NCBI GenBank assembly: GCA_007258455.2
Contig: VDFB02193867.1
Coordinates: 567,973,469 to 568,037,468 of the forward strand
Source of the DNA: Sequoia sempervirens
Taxonomy: Eukaryota > Streptophyta > Pinopsida > Cupressales > Cupressaceae
Direction of reading: 5' to 3'
Length of the DNA: 64,000 nucleotides
The position numbers were made by a program, and so were the translations under genes. Positions 1-12,689 of the stretch are shown here, in pieces. Numbering within the stretch: the stretch's first letter is position 1; every line of letters starts with the position of its first letter. The notes under the pieces were generated by a model, which saw only the letters and a list, made by a program, of their open reading frames with translations, was not told where the DNA came from and ran no database searches.

Positions 1-2990
1 TCTACACTAATTGTTTTAAAAAATTCTTAGTGCAACAAAAAAATGTAAGAAACACAAAAAAATAGATGCTATATTTTAGTGATAACAAAATGAATAATTT
101 TATTTGATATCAATATTTTTCCCTCTTAATCTTAGCAATTATTTCAATGTTTTGATAATTTATAAACTATATTCTAACTACAACAAATATTATTATTATT
201 ATCACATCTTCAAATTTTAAATGTAGTCATCTTCAATTACTTTTGAGATATTATTTTAGCAAATTTTATAAAGAAAGAAAAAGGCTACTTTTGATTGTCT
301 TTTGATTTTCCATTTTCTTGTAGTTACATATGACTAAAGACATAAAAATATGTCTCACTTTTTAGTGTAAATGGGCAATGCAAATCATTTAAAAAAAAAA
401 AAGTCTCAATATCACAAATAAAGAATGTTCTATAAATAAATTAGAGATAAGAAAAACCAACAATTTATGGTATTCTTTATGTAAATTATACTTCTAATTC
501 TAAAATTTATTTTTTATATTTTAAATATTGTCACTAAAGTGTTTCTTACACTTTATAGTATTTATAATTAGTAATATTTCCCCCTAACATGCATGACTTA
601 GGTTACAAATATAATATCTTCATAATAATTTGAATATAGATTATTAATGTTGATGTTTAGGACACATTTTTATGTCTTATTAATTTTTTTGGTAATTTTG
701 AAAAATGAACAATTATTCATTTAAATGCACATTTTAATAGCACATACACATTTTCTTATATATTCAATTTATTAAAAAAAATAGCCATCAATATGAAGGG
801 AACTCTTTTTAATTATTATTATTTTTTTTTCAATCTTGTTAAACTTCGGTATTTGATTTTTATAGTAAACATATTTTACTTAGAAACTAGAAAACGTATA
901 TAATAATAAAATAAATATTAAATTATCTATATTTTTGTTAATGATAACTCTCAGGGTTATATCCTTGTAAAATATTTTGTTATGATTAGCATTGCATTAG
1001 AGAGAAAAGAGTACAACATAAAATATTTAAGAGACATGTGAAAACTTATTAAAAATAATAGGTATAATAAATTTTTAATAAATACTTTTTAATCTTAATT
1101 TTTTTCCTATGAACTTAGTCAAAAATTTGTTGTAGAATCCAATCTCTAATGGACTCAATTTTTTAAGATACAAATTGTTTATTAAACTCCTAAGCAAGTA
1201 GTACGATGCAAATGTTGCTACGTTTTCCAGCGTACGTTGCAGATTTTGACATCAATACATGGAGCTTTGCATGGTCTCCATGCTAAACTCAAGTTTAAGC
1301 AAAATTAATAACATGAAAATGAAGATTTCAACCCTGCGAAGCAAATCAGATTTGACATTCTGCAAGCTGTAACGAGAGAGGCTGGCTATTATTATTGGCA
1401 AATACTCCTTTCTTACAGGAGACGAATCAAAATTAAATTAGGAATGCCGATGGTATATTAGCAAGCAATACTTACTAATAGGAGAAGAGTCATTCTATAT
1501 TCAAAAGTTGGATATGAACTGTTAATTTCTAATAGAAAAGGAGTAAAAGTTATATTCAGAGCTTACTAGGCGGATGGTAACTACTATTATCTGATACCAA
1601 AAAGTCAAAAGATAGTACAGAATTATTTATTAGAGGGGTCTACATTGGCAAAAGTTTAGTAAAGTAGTTGGGAGTGTTGAAGATGGTAATGGAGGTAGTT
1701 GGGCATTTAAGCCGTCTTAATAAATTGCAATGCCTGGGGAGTCAATATAAAGCTGGCAAAGTGGGGGGATAGATTGGCAGAATGGACGGAGAGTCTATAG
1801 ACATTAGAGCTGTCTATTTTCTATATAGAAGAGCATCCCAGTATAGAGGAAAGTGAGAAAAATATTACCTTTTGAATTTCAGTTGGTTAGTCCATCTTAG
1901 AAACTCAGCTTCTATTTGAAAACAATTTGCAAAGAGAAAACGAGAAGAATTTGTTGGAGGGGGCGAGTTCGTCGGCATACTCGTCCGTTAGCTCCGCCGT
2001 GACAACGTTTTATTTTAAAAGCCACAAGAAAAGGGAAGTGTGAGATAAGAGAATGAGGGAACACCTACCTAATGTTTGACATTGCTCCTAACGAAAAGAC
2101 AGTTCGAGAACATTTCAAAGACTCACTGTTCATGGGGTATACGCTCCGCATTCTAAGGCTAAAAGTAGGGTACACGCGTTTTATATATCCAGCATATTGT
2201 ATACACATTTGATGAGGAATAGTAATTAATTGAAATTTAGAACCTTGAATTTCAATATAATAGATAGATAAACATTGCCGATGACATGCAAGGAAATTTA
2301 TATATTTTATTGTTTTAGGAAAATTTACTGTCAATAATTCATCAACAATACACCAACAATTCATGGGAAAATTCATTGCCAACAATTCATCGTTCAACAA
2401 TTCATTCTCATAACAAATTCATTTTGTGGAAAATTCACCCCCAGCACCAGCAATTCATCACCATGGATAATTCATCGCATATACAATTAGAAAATTTGAT
2501 TTATGATAATAAAAATGAACATTTTAAAATATATTTTATTTTATTCTAATAAATCAATTATACTACAATATCAGTCATTTCTATTATTAATGCAGTGGAT
2601 CATAATAATAAATTATTAAACGACTGTAAATTGTTGAAATTATTAAATGACTGTAAATTGTTGAGGGAGAATTTGCCTGAAACCATATTTTACAGTGTCC
2701 ACTCAGTCGCTGTCTTACACCGACCACCAAAAAAAACTAGCCGTGTTTTACTTTTTGGAAACCATATTTAGCCTAATTGTTCGCTTTCTAAATACTCTAA
2801 CAAATCTTCATTGTTACGACTCTGACTGAAATATATTAAGATTATTCCATAGTCCACATATGTCAGGATAGCGGTGGAGACGTGTGGGCCGCCAAATGTG
2901 GAATTAGTCCGATGCAGCTAAAGACTAAGCCTTCGTTTACTGTGAACAGTTGTCGCTGACAGGGTCAGTGAAAATGAAGTGTTAACCTCT
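1..2990. other. AT-rich intergenic region, no gene recognised
   Basis: I see no recognisable coding region, RNA gene or complete mobile element here. The sequence is AT-rich with many homopolymer runs and short open frames without family features. The only structured part is an AATTCATC-rich stretch near 2325-2480, listed separately. The last few hundred bases are less AT-rich and presumably contain the peroxidase promoter, but I could not identify a convincing TATA box. Confidence 0.6.
2325..2480. repeat. AATTCATC-rich interspersed repeat, copy 1
   Basis: The motif AATTCATC and close variants recur every 15-30 bases, separated by short runs such as AACAATTCATGGG. A similar stretch occurs at about 58440-58570, directly after the laccase pseudogene. 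The pair shares phrases such as TTTACTGTCAATAATTCATC, so it is probably a dispersed repeat family rather than chance low complexity. No coding capacity or terminal repeats were seen. Confidence 0.45.
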
Positions 2991-3072
2991 TCAGCAACTA
3001 TAACAAGCCAACGCTTCCTCCATTCTCTTCATTGTCGACATAGAAATTGAATTTCTGCAGTTTACGTATTGA

Positions 3073-4301
<1,229 letters not shown>

Positions 4302-4442
4302 ACGGTGTATCCACACCTTTAATTTAGATATTGTTTTCCTTGTAATAATTACTCAAATTGTTCTCTACAGAATTAAGTTATACAATGAAGTTGGACATAT
4401 TTGTATACGGTAAATTAATTCTAGCTCTGGTCGCAAGATACC

Positions 4443-4664
4443 ATCTGCCGACAAAGTCGACTCGTCCCTCTACTTATCGTCAACACTCACTGTCAACCCT
4501 CATAAATGTTTTCAACGAACTGGTATGAATAATCTGCAATGTGGAAAAGGTGTACTGTAAAATCTGTTGAATGTATTTTGCCCGTAAATAAGAATACAAC
4601 GAGCAAGGAAAAAACTAAGCTTCAACCATCAGTTCCAATAAGCAGCCATGTAATATCTGTATCT
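4443..4664. repeat. direct repeat, copy A (peroxidase 3' flank)
   Basis: This stretch just downstream of the peroxidase stop is repeated in the same orientation at about 5867-6095. The shared blocks include CACTCACTGTCAACCCTCAT, a GAATACAACGAGCA block, and TGTAAAATCTGTT. Divergence is moderate with small indels. Because copy A is the immediate 3' flank of the peroxidase, copy B may be what remains of a second peroxidase locus; that is an inference. Confidence 0.75.
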
Positions 4665-4752
4665 CCGTTCCTTATCAGAGCGGTTAAAACCTTTGGGCTG
4701 TGGATTGTGAGATCGAACTATAAGGTTACTCTGTTGTAGGAAGTATAAAATA

Positions 4753-4943
4753 AAGACATTAGATTTCCACAGTCCATAGTATTGTGGAGATTTTTCTGGA
4801 TTTGACTGTGTGATGTGTTTTTGCATCAACGTTTCGAATCACACTCCTACAACTCTCTTTCATCCTAATGATGAATCACAGAGTGTGATTTGAAACATTG
4901 ATGCAAAAACACATCACACAGTCAAATCCAGAAAAATCTCCAC
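4753..4943. repeat. long near-perfect hairpin flanked by 12-bp direct repeats
   Basis: Arms at 4784-4846 and 4881-4943 are 63 nt each and differ at only two positions when one is reverse-complemented. Both differences are CG in the left arm against TG/CA in the right arm, as expected from cytosine deamination. The loop is 34 nt. The block 4753-4943 is bounded by identical 12-mers AAGTATAAAATA at 4741-4752 and 4944-4955, suggesting a target-site duplication or a fold-back event. A diverged relative of one arm seems present near 33176-33262. It could be a fold-back element or a small-RNA precursor; no protein is encoded. Confidence 0.85.
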
Positions 4944-5866
4944 AAGTATAAAATAGTTACAGCCAACAGAAAGCCTGGTGAAAACTGTGTTAACTATGGT
5001 TATAGTCTATGGATGAAGCTGGCAGATGATTTTTTTTAATGAGAGTATACAGATAATGTTGTGGGTAATACAGTTACAAACAAGTTGCTTCATGTTCTCA
5101 TTGTAATAGGTAAAGATCAAAATAAATATATATTTTTATATTTTTTAATTGTTTTGTAAGAAAATTTGTTCAATGGTCTAAAAGTGAATTATAGATGGAT
5201 TAATGTATCTAATTGTTTTTTTTTTCAAATATGTGAAAAAAAATTGTTCAAGCAAAATATTTACATGTCAAACAAAATACGAAGTCAATTAAGTTTTGCA
5301 TGCTTGAATTGGGTGACAAACAATTGTTTGTTATGATTAAAAGAAATCATTTTCTTGTTGTATGTTTCTTGAATTGGAAAAATAACGATTGTTTGTTGTG
5401 ACTAAAAAGAAGTAATTGTCTTGTTATATATTAGTAATGAATGATTGTGGTTCAAAAGTAAACAGCAATATGAAGTTTCTTTTGGTGAGTCAAATATGAT
5501 GTGTGGAAAGTTTTGATAAAAATCAATGATCATGATGATATAAGAGTTATGTTGAAGAAAAGAAGATTGATTTGTGATAGTAAATACAAAACTGTAGATC
5601 AAGAGAGTGGAGAGAAGTTCTAGAAGCCACAAAGAAAGGTGTCATCTAATTTGTAAGACTCCGAATCTTAATTACTAATTTTGACAAAGATAAAAAAGAT
5701 AACTTCATTATCACTCATAGAAACAATTGTAAATAGATACGTAACAAGAGTTTATATTGAAAACCATCATTTGAATATTATAAAAAAAACAATTAAAAAT
5801 GATTAATAAAACTAATTTCTAAAGATATTAGAATAAATTAGTTTGTATATTTGGCTGGGATACACT

Positions 5867-6095
5867 ATCTGCTGACAAAGCCGATACGACCACTTCTACT
5901 CATCTTCAACACTCACTGTCAACCCTCATAAAGGTTTTCAACTAACTGCTATGAATAATATGCAATGTAAAGAAAATGGACTGTAAAATCTGTTCAATGT
6001 AATTTGCCCATAAAGGAGAATACAACGAGCATGGAATGAACTAAGCTCCAAACTTCAATTCCAATACGCACCCACGTAATTTCTGTGCCTCTCAG
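5867..6095. repeat. direct repeat, copy B (relic of duplicated 3' flank)
   Basis: This is the partner of 4443-4664 in the same orientation, about 1.4 kb downstream. No peroxidase exon could be found between the two copies, so only the flank was duplicated or the gene copy has been lost. Confidence 0.7.
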
Positions 6096-7880
6096 CTTTT
6101 AAACTATTCAGTAAAGCATGACAGCGTAGATCAAATATGATAGTTATGTCAAGAAAAACACTACTTTGTATATGATTCAATGAAGAACAGATAAACATCA
6201 TGAGTAATAGTAAGATTTCAAGATAATTTTACGGAGAACGGAAGATTCAGATTTCAACTTCTCTGGCCAACAAGATTCAGATATTTATTTGCATTACGGA
6301 TGGTTTACAGTTGTCCATCTCTCTTGTCTGAACGTGAATGTTTCGTATCTGATTTTCTCAAACGCATTAATTGGGTGACAATTACATTTAACGTCAGCTA
6401 CTTTGAATCTTAGCTTGTTGAACCCTACTCGACCTTCTTTTTAAGATTTTGATGTATAATTTGATGAATGATCGTTTACCACTGAAAACGATGAAATGAA
6501 CAGAGATTGGAATACGATTTTCAAGTGAGACTTTAAGTTCACATATCGTAAAGAAAGAAGGGAAAGGCTGCTTTGAGACGTACACAATACTTGTAAGAGT
6601 ATCGAGTTTTAAGTTTTAAGGGACTTTTAAAAATAAGATGACTCTTATTATTACTATTCAAATAAATAGTAAACTTTAAAATAATTTAATAATAATAAAT
6701 AACTTTTTAAGATATAGATTCTATATTAAAAATATGGATTGTACTGATTACAGATTATTTTATTTTTATTTTTATGATAATTTTAAAAAATATGTTAATG
6801 TGTGTTATGTTTGGTAAGGTTTTATTTATTATCATCAAAAGTAATATAATATAATAAATATTTAAGAGTCATTTAAATCATCTTATAAATAATTGAAAGA
6901 TGTAAACTTAGTTATAATAATTTTTTATCTTATTTTATTATTATCTTTAAGAAATTTATTTAAATCTTTTAATAATTGTATATAAAAAAATAAGATAGAA
7001 ATTTTCAAGGTTAGATCAAGTCAAGTCAATAAATGATTAATGTGTTGGTGTTTATCATTGTAGTGGATATTTTTGGATTTTCTACCGCATCCTAAAATTT
7101 CTTTTTGCACAAAATGTGAAAAGAATTTATGAAAACCATAAAAAGATGATCTAATCTTGAACCTTTGTCCTTCTATATTTGAAATAAAGCAATTTTGTCA
7201 CCTTCGTTAGAAAAGGGGTCCATAAGTATTTTTTGGGTCTAACAAAAGAGTGAGGGAATTTTATCTAGAAAACTAATATATAATTTGCTAATGAGAAGCT
7301 TTAGTTGGGTAGAGGAGATAATGATATTTAAGAATGATCAAGAAATTTCAATTTATCAAATGGATAAAAGATAGTATATTAATTATTCTCCTTACTTTAG
7401 TAGAGTTAACAATAAAATTGGTATTTTAACCCCATCCTTAACACTTTTTATTTCTAGATTAATTATTCTCGTAGATGTATTTTATTTGATTCAATTAAAA
7501 TAAATTTATCTTTATCTTGAGAGAAATGTGATCCATGTCCACTTGGCACCATCTGTTCTAATTCACCCAACTCTTCATGTTCTAAATTGAATCTTATTTT
7601 ATTGGAAAATATTTCTTAAGCCTAGATGATTCCAATCCTTAAATATTTTTCAATGTGTTTCTATAATATTTCCTAAGATAATAATATCAACTATTAATCA
7701 ATAAAATATTTCTTTCCAAATTAAAATATAATCTAGTCCCAAATTAAATGAAGGAAACAATTTGATCTTTTAGCTATACAACTAAGACATAGAAATTTTT
7801 GGTTGAATTATATCGCACATTATTTAAAATTAAATCAATTAATATTACACTATTGTTGTTAAAAAAGATAAAATAATCTC
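6096..7880. other. AT-rich intergenic region
   Basis: Nothing recognisable was found. Several short palindromic AT stretches occur (around 6640-7000) but without element termini or coding frames. Confidence 0.5.
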
Positions 7881-7881
7881 T

Positions 7882-7902
7882 CTATATATATATGTATGTA
7901 TG

Positions 7903-7933
<31 letters not shown>

Positions 7934-7942
7934 ATATATATA
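7882..7942. repeat. (TA)n/(TATG)n microsatellite at assembly gap
   Basis: Alternating TA and TATG units run straight into the N stretch at 7943. The simple repeat is the likely reason the assembly broke here. Confidence 0.9.
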
Positions 7943-8042
7943 NNNNNNNNNNNNNNNNNNNNNNNNNNNNNNNNNNNNNNNNNNNNNNNNNNNNNNNNNN
8001 NNNNNNNNNNNNNNNNNNNNNNNNNNNNNNNNNNNNNNNNNN
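7943..8042. other. assembly gap (100 N)
   Basis: Exactly 100 N, a conventional placeholder, so the true length is unknown. The gag gene of a minus-strand Ty3/gypsy element runs into it from the right. Confidence 0.99.
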
Positions 8043-8347
8043 CTGAAATAACTGGGGACTTCTGCTCTGGGTCTTTTCCCAATCTTTGAAATGACCTTTA
8101 TTAGCAGCATTTGGTCTTGATCAATTGCTTCTTCTTCCTCTTCTACATCTGAACCTTCTTCCTCTCCTTCATCCTCACTTTCCTCCCTCAAGTTTAACCC
8201 TCTTCTCAATTGCTCTTGTAATGCATCAACTTGTCTCTGGAGGGCTGCCAGTGCATCTCTCCCACCAGCATCTCTACCGCCTCGACCACCTCTAGCACCA
8301 CCACGCCTACCAGGCATCACTCTTGGAGGCATCTTTCTTGACCTCAA
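8043..8347 (-). CDS. Ty3/gypsy retrotransposon Gag, N-terminal fragment
   Basis: This minus-strand open frame is the amino-terminal part of a plant Ty3/gypsy Gag. It has an Arg/Gly-rich start (GRRGGARGGRGGRDAGGRD), a predicted coiled-coil patch (LAALQRQVDALQEQLRRG) and a strongly acidic run of Glu/Asp. It then enters the sequence that precedes the retrotransposon gag domain (RPRAEVPSYF) and is cut by the assembly gap. The primer-binding site and LTR lie upstream in the right order, so this is the element's own gag. The visible part has no stop. The 'RPR-VP' phrase is typical of plant chromovirus-type elements; the exact lineage is not certain because pol is missing. Confidence 0.8.
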
Positions 8348-8416
8348 CCCACAACCACGGTCCTGGTGCTAACTGCCTCACGATTGGTGATCTGTCCACA
8401 CGCTCAAGAAAATTCC

Positions 8417-8428
8417 GCTCTGATACCA
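8417..8428 (-). promoter_or_regulatory. primer-binding site of minus-strand gypsy element
   Basis: On the minus strand this reads TGGTATCAGAGC, the classic plant retrotransposon primer-binding site complementary to the 3' end of initiator tRNA-Met. It lies two bases inside the LTR edge and upstream of gag, which fixes element orientation. Confidence 0.9.
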
Positions 8429-8430
8429 CT

Positions 8431-9692
8431 TGATGAGGGAAAAACCCAAGACACAGAAAATAACCCACAAAATAGAGAATAATTTTATTATTCAGAAAAT
8501 GGAGCTTCTTACATGTAGAGGATCTCAAATCCCCAAGTTCTACAACACATACAAGTTACAGATAGCTACAGAATAACCCTTTCGCAATATGCGAGCTTGT
8601 CCCCCCAAAAGTTACCCAAAAATTAGAAACTCGCCCATAAATAGAGCTCCTCTTTAGTTTGGAGCCAAAACAACATTCAAATTTTGAGTTTAGGCGGTTT
8701 AGCACTGAAAATTACAACTTGAAGTTCAAATTTCAAAAGAACATTTACAATTGTATCTTCTAGAAAGTGCGCCAACTTCCCGGGGCCATAACTTTTGATC
8801 CGGGGCTCCAATTCACGAACCGTTTGAACCGTTGGAAAGGTCTCAAAGTCAAGAACGCACTCAAAATTTGCTACGCCAATTTTGGAAAGTTTTAGGGCCA
8901 TTCTGGAAGCTCTAAGTGCCTGAAATCCAACTCAGAAGATTTTTAGGTGCAAATATGGGAAACTAAAACTGCAATATCTTTCAACCCAGGAATAGAAAAT
9001 AAAAACCATAAATTGGAAATTTCATTATGACAAAAAGGGTATCCAAAAATGTAAAAACATCTAAAGAATCATAAACATGAAATTTAACTATTTTTGGGTG
9101 ATGCAAGATTGCCCTTACACCACTGAATGCTCCTAAATCAGTACCAATAAATGAGATTAGTTGGCCTTTATAAATTTCAAATTTGGCTTGTTGGAGGGAG
9201 AAAAAGGGACTTAAATTCCAAGTGGGGGACATGTAAGAGGGGAGTTAATGCCATGTTGTAAGGGACAAGTCAACTTGATTTGAATTCAAACTTGAGGGAA
9301 TATTCTCCAAAGATGCCTTGTTGAGGGAAAATGAGGATTTAATAAATTAATTAAAATGATTTATTTGTGCAAGTGGGAAAATCTAGAGAATGTGAGATGC
9401 ATTAAGATTAATCCTGATTTAGTTAATTTAAAAGAGGATTAGGTGATTTTACCTTTTTGCTTTAGATTTAAAGATGAAACTAAATAAAAAAGGAGATGAA
9501 AGATGATTTCAGACTTAATTAAATAAATATTTGATTTATTTAATCAAAGAGGGTGATGTTAGGCTTAAATTAAACAAAGTTGATTTATTTAATTTAAATG
9601 GACAACCTTAGAGATAAATCGAATAAGCTTGATTTATTTGATGAATGGATGAGTATGAATTAAGTGCCTAATGCTAATTTTGCATGTCTATA
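8431..9692 (-). mobile_element. Ty3/gypsy 5' LTR (minus strand)
   Basis: The right-hand edge reads, on the minus strand, TATAGACATGCAAAATTAGC, a mutated form of the TGTAGACATGCAAAATTG start seen for the LTR at 59824. The left-hand edge, next to the primer-binding site, ends CCCTCATCA. That gives an LTR of about 1.26 kb. The part at 9300-9692 is similar, in reverse complement, to 59824-60200. No second LTR of this element is in the window, because its body would lie in or beyond the gap at 7943. Confidence 0.65.
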
Positions 9693-9897
9693 GATATTAC
9701 TACTAGTTAATGTAATATAGTTTTTTGCTATAAATAAATAAATTTTGGATTGTTGTTAATGGACATAGCCTACATTAGGTGAATCACATTAATTATTTTT
9801 TGTCTCTATGCAATTCACTTCAATTATTTAGTTTTTGTTATCTACATTGGTTAATTCATTAATTCAATTGTTCTATCCTCCCTGAAAATCTCAACAA

Positions 9898-9911
9898 TTG
9901 GTATCAAATTA
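9898..9911 (+). promoter_or_regulatory. copia primer-binding site
   Basis: TTGGTATCAAATTA follows directly after the LTR end CAACA. It matches the first nine bases of the usual TTGGTATCAGAGC initiator tRNA-Met site and is mutated afterwards. Confidence 0.75.
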
Positions 9912-9980
9912 GTCTTGTTTGGTCATTTGGCAGGAGAGTCTCATGATTGAGTTGGAGAAATGTTTGAAGAAGGAAAATTG

Positions 9981-10340
9981 ATGGTTAAGAAGTTCAATAG
10001 CCAAAATTACTAGTTATGGAAAATATAGATGGAAGATTACTTGTATCAAAAATATTTGTGGCAAATATTGCAAGGGAAATAAAATAAAATGTTAGCAATG
10101 ATAGGTGAGGAATGGGATATTTTGGACAAAAGGAAACTGGGAAATATTTGGTTGTTCTTGGTACCATTTTTTGCATTTAACACATCCAAAGCAAAGAGAA
10201 CATATGAATTGATGCAAACATTAGAAAAATTAAACAAAAAACCCTCAACTTCGAATAAATTATTCTTGATGAATCAACTATTTAATATAAAAATGGTTGA
10301 AGGAGGTTCAATTTAATATGGCCACCAATTAATTAACTTA
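9981..10340 (+). pseudogene. copia Gag pseudogene
   Basis: The + strand reading starts MVKKFNSQNY and then shows the conserved copia gag phrases MEDYLYQKYLW, EEWDILDKRKLGNIW and TSKAKRTYELMQTLEKL, ending FNIKMVEGGS. Several codons have become stops (after QNY, KI, QGK and GGSI). This is the UBN2-type capsid region of Ty1/copia. A degraded CCHC knuckle follows near 10560-10600. Confidence 0.85.
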
Positions 10341-10654
10341 TGCATTTATATTATTTTTAATGAAGAAGTTTGGGCTCTCTTAGTCTTGATGTGATTTTGA
10401 GCAATGAGATTTAAAGGAAAAGCATAGCCATAGGGGAGACTTCAACATTGGGAAATGTTTTGAATTTAGAAAAATATATAGGAAGAAGCCCTAAAGGTTG
10501 TGGGAAATCATGAGGGAGATCGAGGAATAAAAGGTCTCAATCCAAAGGAAGGAAATATTTTTTATACTATGGAAAACAGGTCACTTGAAGAAAGATTAAT
10601 GGTCTTGGAAGAGTAAAGAAAGAGGCAAACAACAAGATGGCAACAAAAAAAATG

Positions 10655-11030
10655 TTAAGTCAATTTGATGATGATGCTTTAATTATTTCCCTAGATAGTG
10701 CTAATGATTCGTGAATACTAAATTTAGGAGCTTGATTTCATGCTACACCCCATAGATATTATTTTCTTGATTATGCCCAAGGAGATTTTAGACTAGTGTA
10801 TTTAGGAGATAATGAACCTTGCTAGATTATTGGAAAGGGAAGAATTAAAATAAAATTGTAGAATGGAAATCAATGGTTACTATGAGAGGTAAGACATGTT
10901 CCAAACTAAAGTAAAAATTAAATTTCAAAAGGGCAATGGGGAGATTAAGGTTGCACTGTTATATTTACAAATGAAAATTGGAAGGTTTTTGATAAAGGAA
11001 AAAATGGGTTTTACATGGACTCAAAACCAA
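10655..11030 (+). pseudogene. copia protease region pseudogene
   Basis: In one + strand frame the aspartic-protease neighbourhood is readable: DDALIISLDSANDS, then ILNLGA followed by FHATPHRYYFLDYAQGDF, and later EVRHVPN. The active-site DSGA of copia proteases appears here as NLGA, so the site is lost, and stops occur on both sides. The match continues to about GFYMDSKP at 11030, where copia homology stops abruptly at the nested insertion. Confidence 0.8.
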
Positions 11031-11469
11031 AAAGTTTACAACATAATAAAGGAAAGGACAAAAAAATCCATCGAATTAAACAAGCTGCAAAAAAGATAAA
11101 CTCTGAAAAAATAGTAGCCAACCAAAAAAAACCAGAACGGACCACCAAAGAGCCAGTTGAAGCGCAGACCAAAAAACCAATAGCAATTAATCCAGATTCT
11201 TCAGAACTTTTTTGGTCTCGACCTCCAGATCCTACATATCCTAGACACCCTTCTTGAAAGTTTGAATCATCTATGGCATGGGGGGTGCCTTTTCAGATTA
11301 GACCTAGTTCTCTTCGAAATCCCTATGTCCTCTTCCTAGTTTTTATCTTTAACCTCTTCCAAATCAACAATCAGAGATCCCTGTTGAGCTTTATTCAATT
11401 TTTCAGTCATTGCATTGATAATGATAGCATTATGTCTTGCCATTCTATTATTTTGTTCAGTAATTATCT

Positions 11470-12456
11470 TCACAACATTTTTATTTTTTCAAAGTCAATT
11501 TCTATCCTTATGTCCTTACCCTCATTGTCTTTGATCTCCTTACTAGTAGCGTTCTTATTACACTCTTCATCCTTCTTGCGTAATGCAGAAACCTTAGCTT
11601 CCACTTCTTCCAATTTAATCTGGAGGGCCCAGTTTTTTATTTTTAGGTCATTAATTTCATGAAAGACCCATTTTGACATTTTGAAGTGGTCCACGACATT
11701 ATTCCTAGCTATGCCCAGAAAATCGGTAGTATAATCCCTATCAAGATTGGGGCAATTTTTAGTAGGGTTAGAAGCTCCAGGGGACCTAGTTCTATCCTCT
11801 CTGTCCGTTGATGGGACAAAAGAGGGAGAATTGTTATTAGTGTTGGGTTCCTCAGAATAAGGAGAATCTTCAGAGTAAGAAACAAGGTTTTTAATAGGGA
11901 AATTCTTTCTGGCTCCTTTGGTTTTGGGGGTAGAATTTTCAGGCTTAGAAGTAGAGTAGACTTTAACAAGTTGGGGATTATGGACTTGGATTTTCTTGCC
12001 AGTCTAGACAATGGGAGGGTCCAGGACCATCCTTACCAGACTCAAATTAGGTTTATTCCCTGAATAGCTAGGTTCAGTGTCATCATCCTCAGAATCTGAA
12101 TAGGCATCTAGGTTAGCAATGGCCGACATTTTTTGGAAATGTTCAAAAATTAATCTTATCAGACTAGTATGTAATATAGGATATCTTTTAGGGGTTTTAT
12201 TATGGTCTTCCAAACTTTTTCTTAAGGAATAGAGTAAGTAGTAGGGGAGAGAAATCCTAACCTTATAGCAAAAATGATTAAGCAAGGAAAAATGATAGTC
12301 GTAAACCCTAGTGAACCATCCATCTATGGTGATATACTCCATAATGATGCGAAGAAATTTTCAATAGAGAGCTTTAATGGAGTCGGCCTTGAAGTAACTA
12401 TTGGAGACTTTCACAAGTTTCAATTTTTCCTTGTCTTTCTTTGGAAATCTAACCAT
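11470..12456 (-). pseudogene. unrecognised ORF nested in the copia element, two stops
   Basis: On the minus strand a single frame runs from an ATG at 12456 to a TAA-type end at 11470 (about 328 codons). It is broken only by TGA at 12361-12363 and TAG at 12004-12006. The product begins MVRFPKKDKEKLK and continues with a hydrophobic-aromatic stretch containing DGWFTRVYDYHF and LLNHF. An acidic stretch (DAYSDSEDDDTEPS), a Ser/Pro/Thr-rich linker and a C-terminal coiled-coil-like segment (KLEEVEAKVSALRKK) follow. I do not recognise a named domain. Its placement inside a dead retrotransposon and its architecture suggest a Gag-like or ORF1-like protein of another retroelement. Element ends were not found. 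Confidence 0.5.
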
Positions 12457-12689
12457 CGCTTCATTAGAGAATTTCCTGTCTCAGAAAAAATTATGTATAA
12501 TTAGGCATTTTATATTTATGTATAGGTCATACTTTTCCTTCTGTATTAGTTTTCTATAGAAAAAATACAACAAGAAAAGTTGTTGCAAAACAACAATAGT
12601 AGTTTTTATGAGTTCAACAATAGTAACAAGGAAAATTGTTGTGGGTTTTGCAACAATCATAGAAATCATTGTTGTGATCACATAACAAC

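Noticed and set aside
7859..8100. Apparent open frames across the TA/TATG microsatellite and the gap
   Set aside because: They translate simple repeat and N; only the part right of 8043 belongs to a real Gag.
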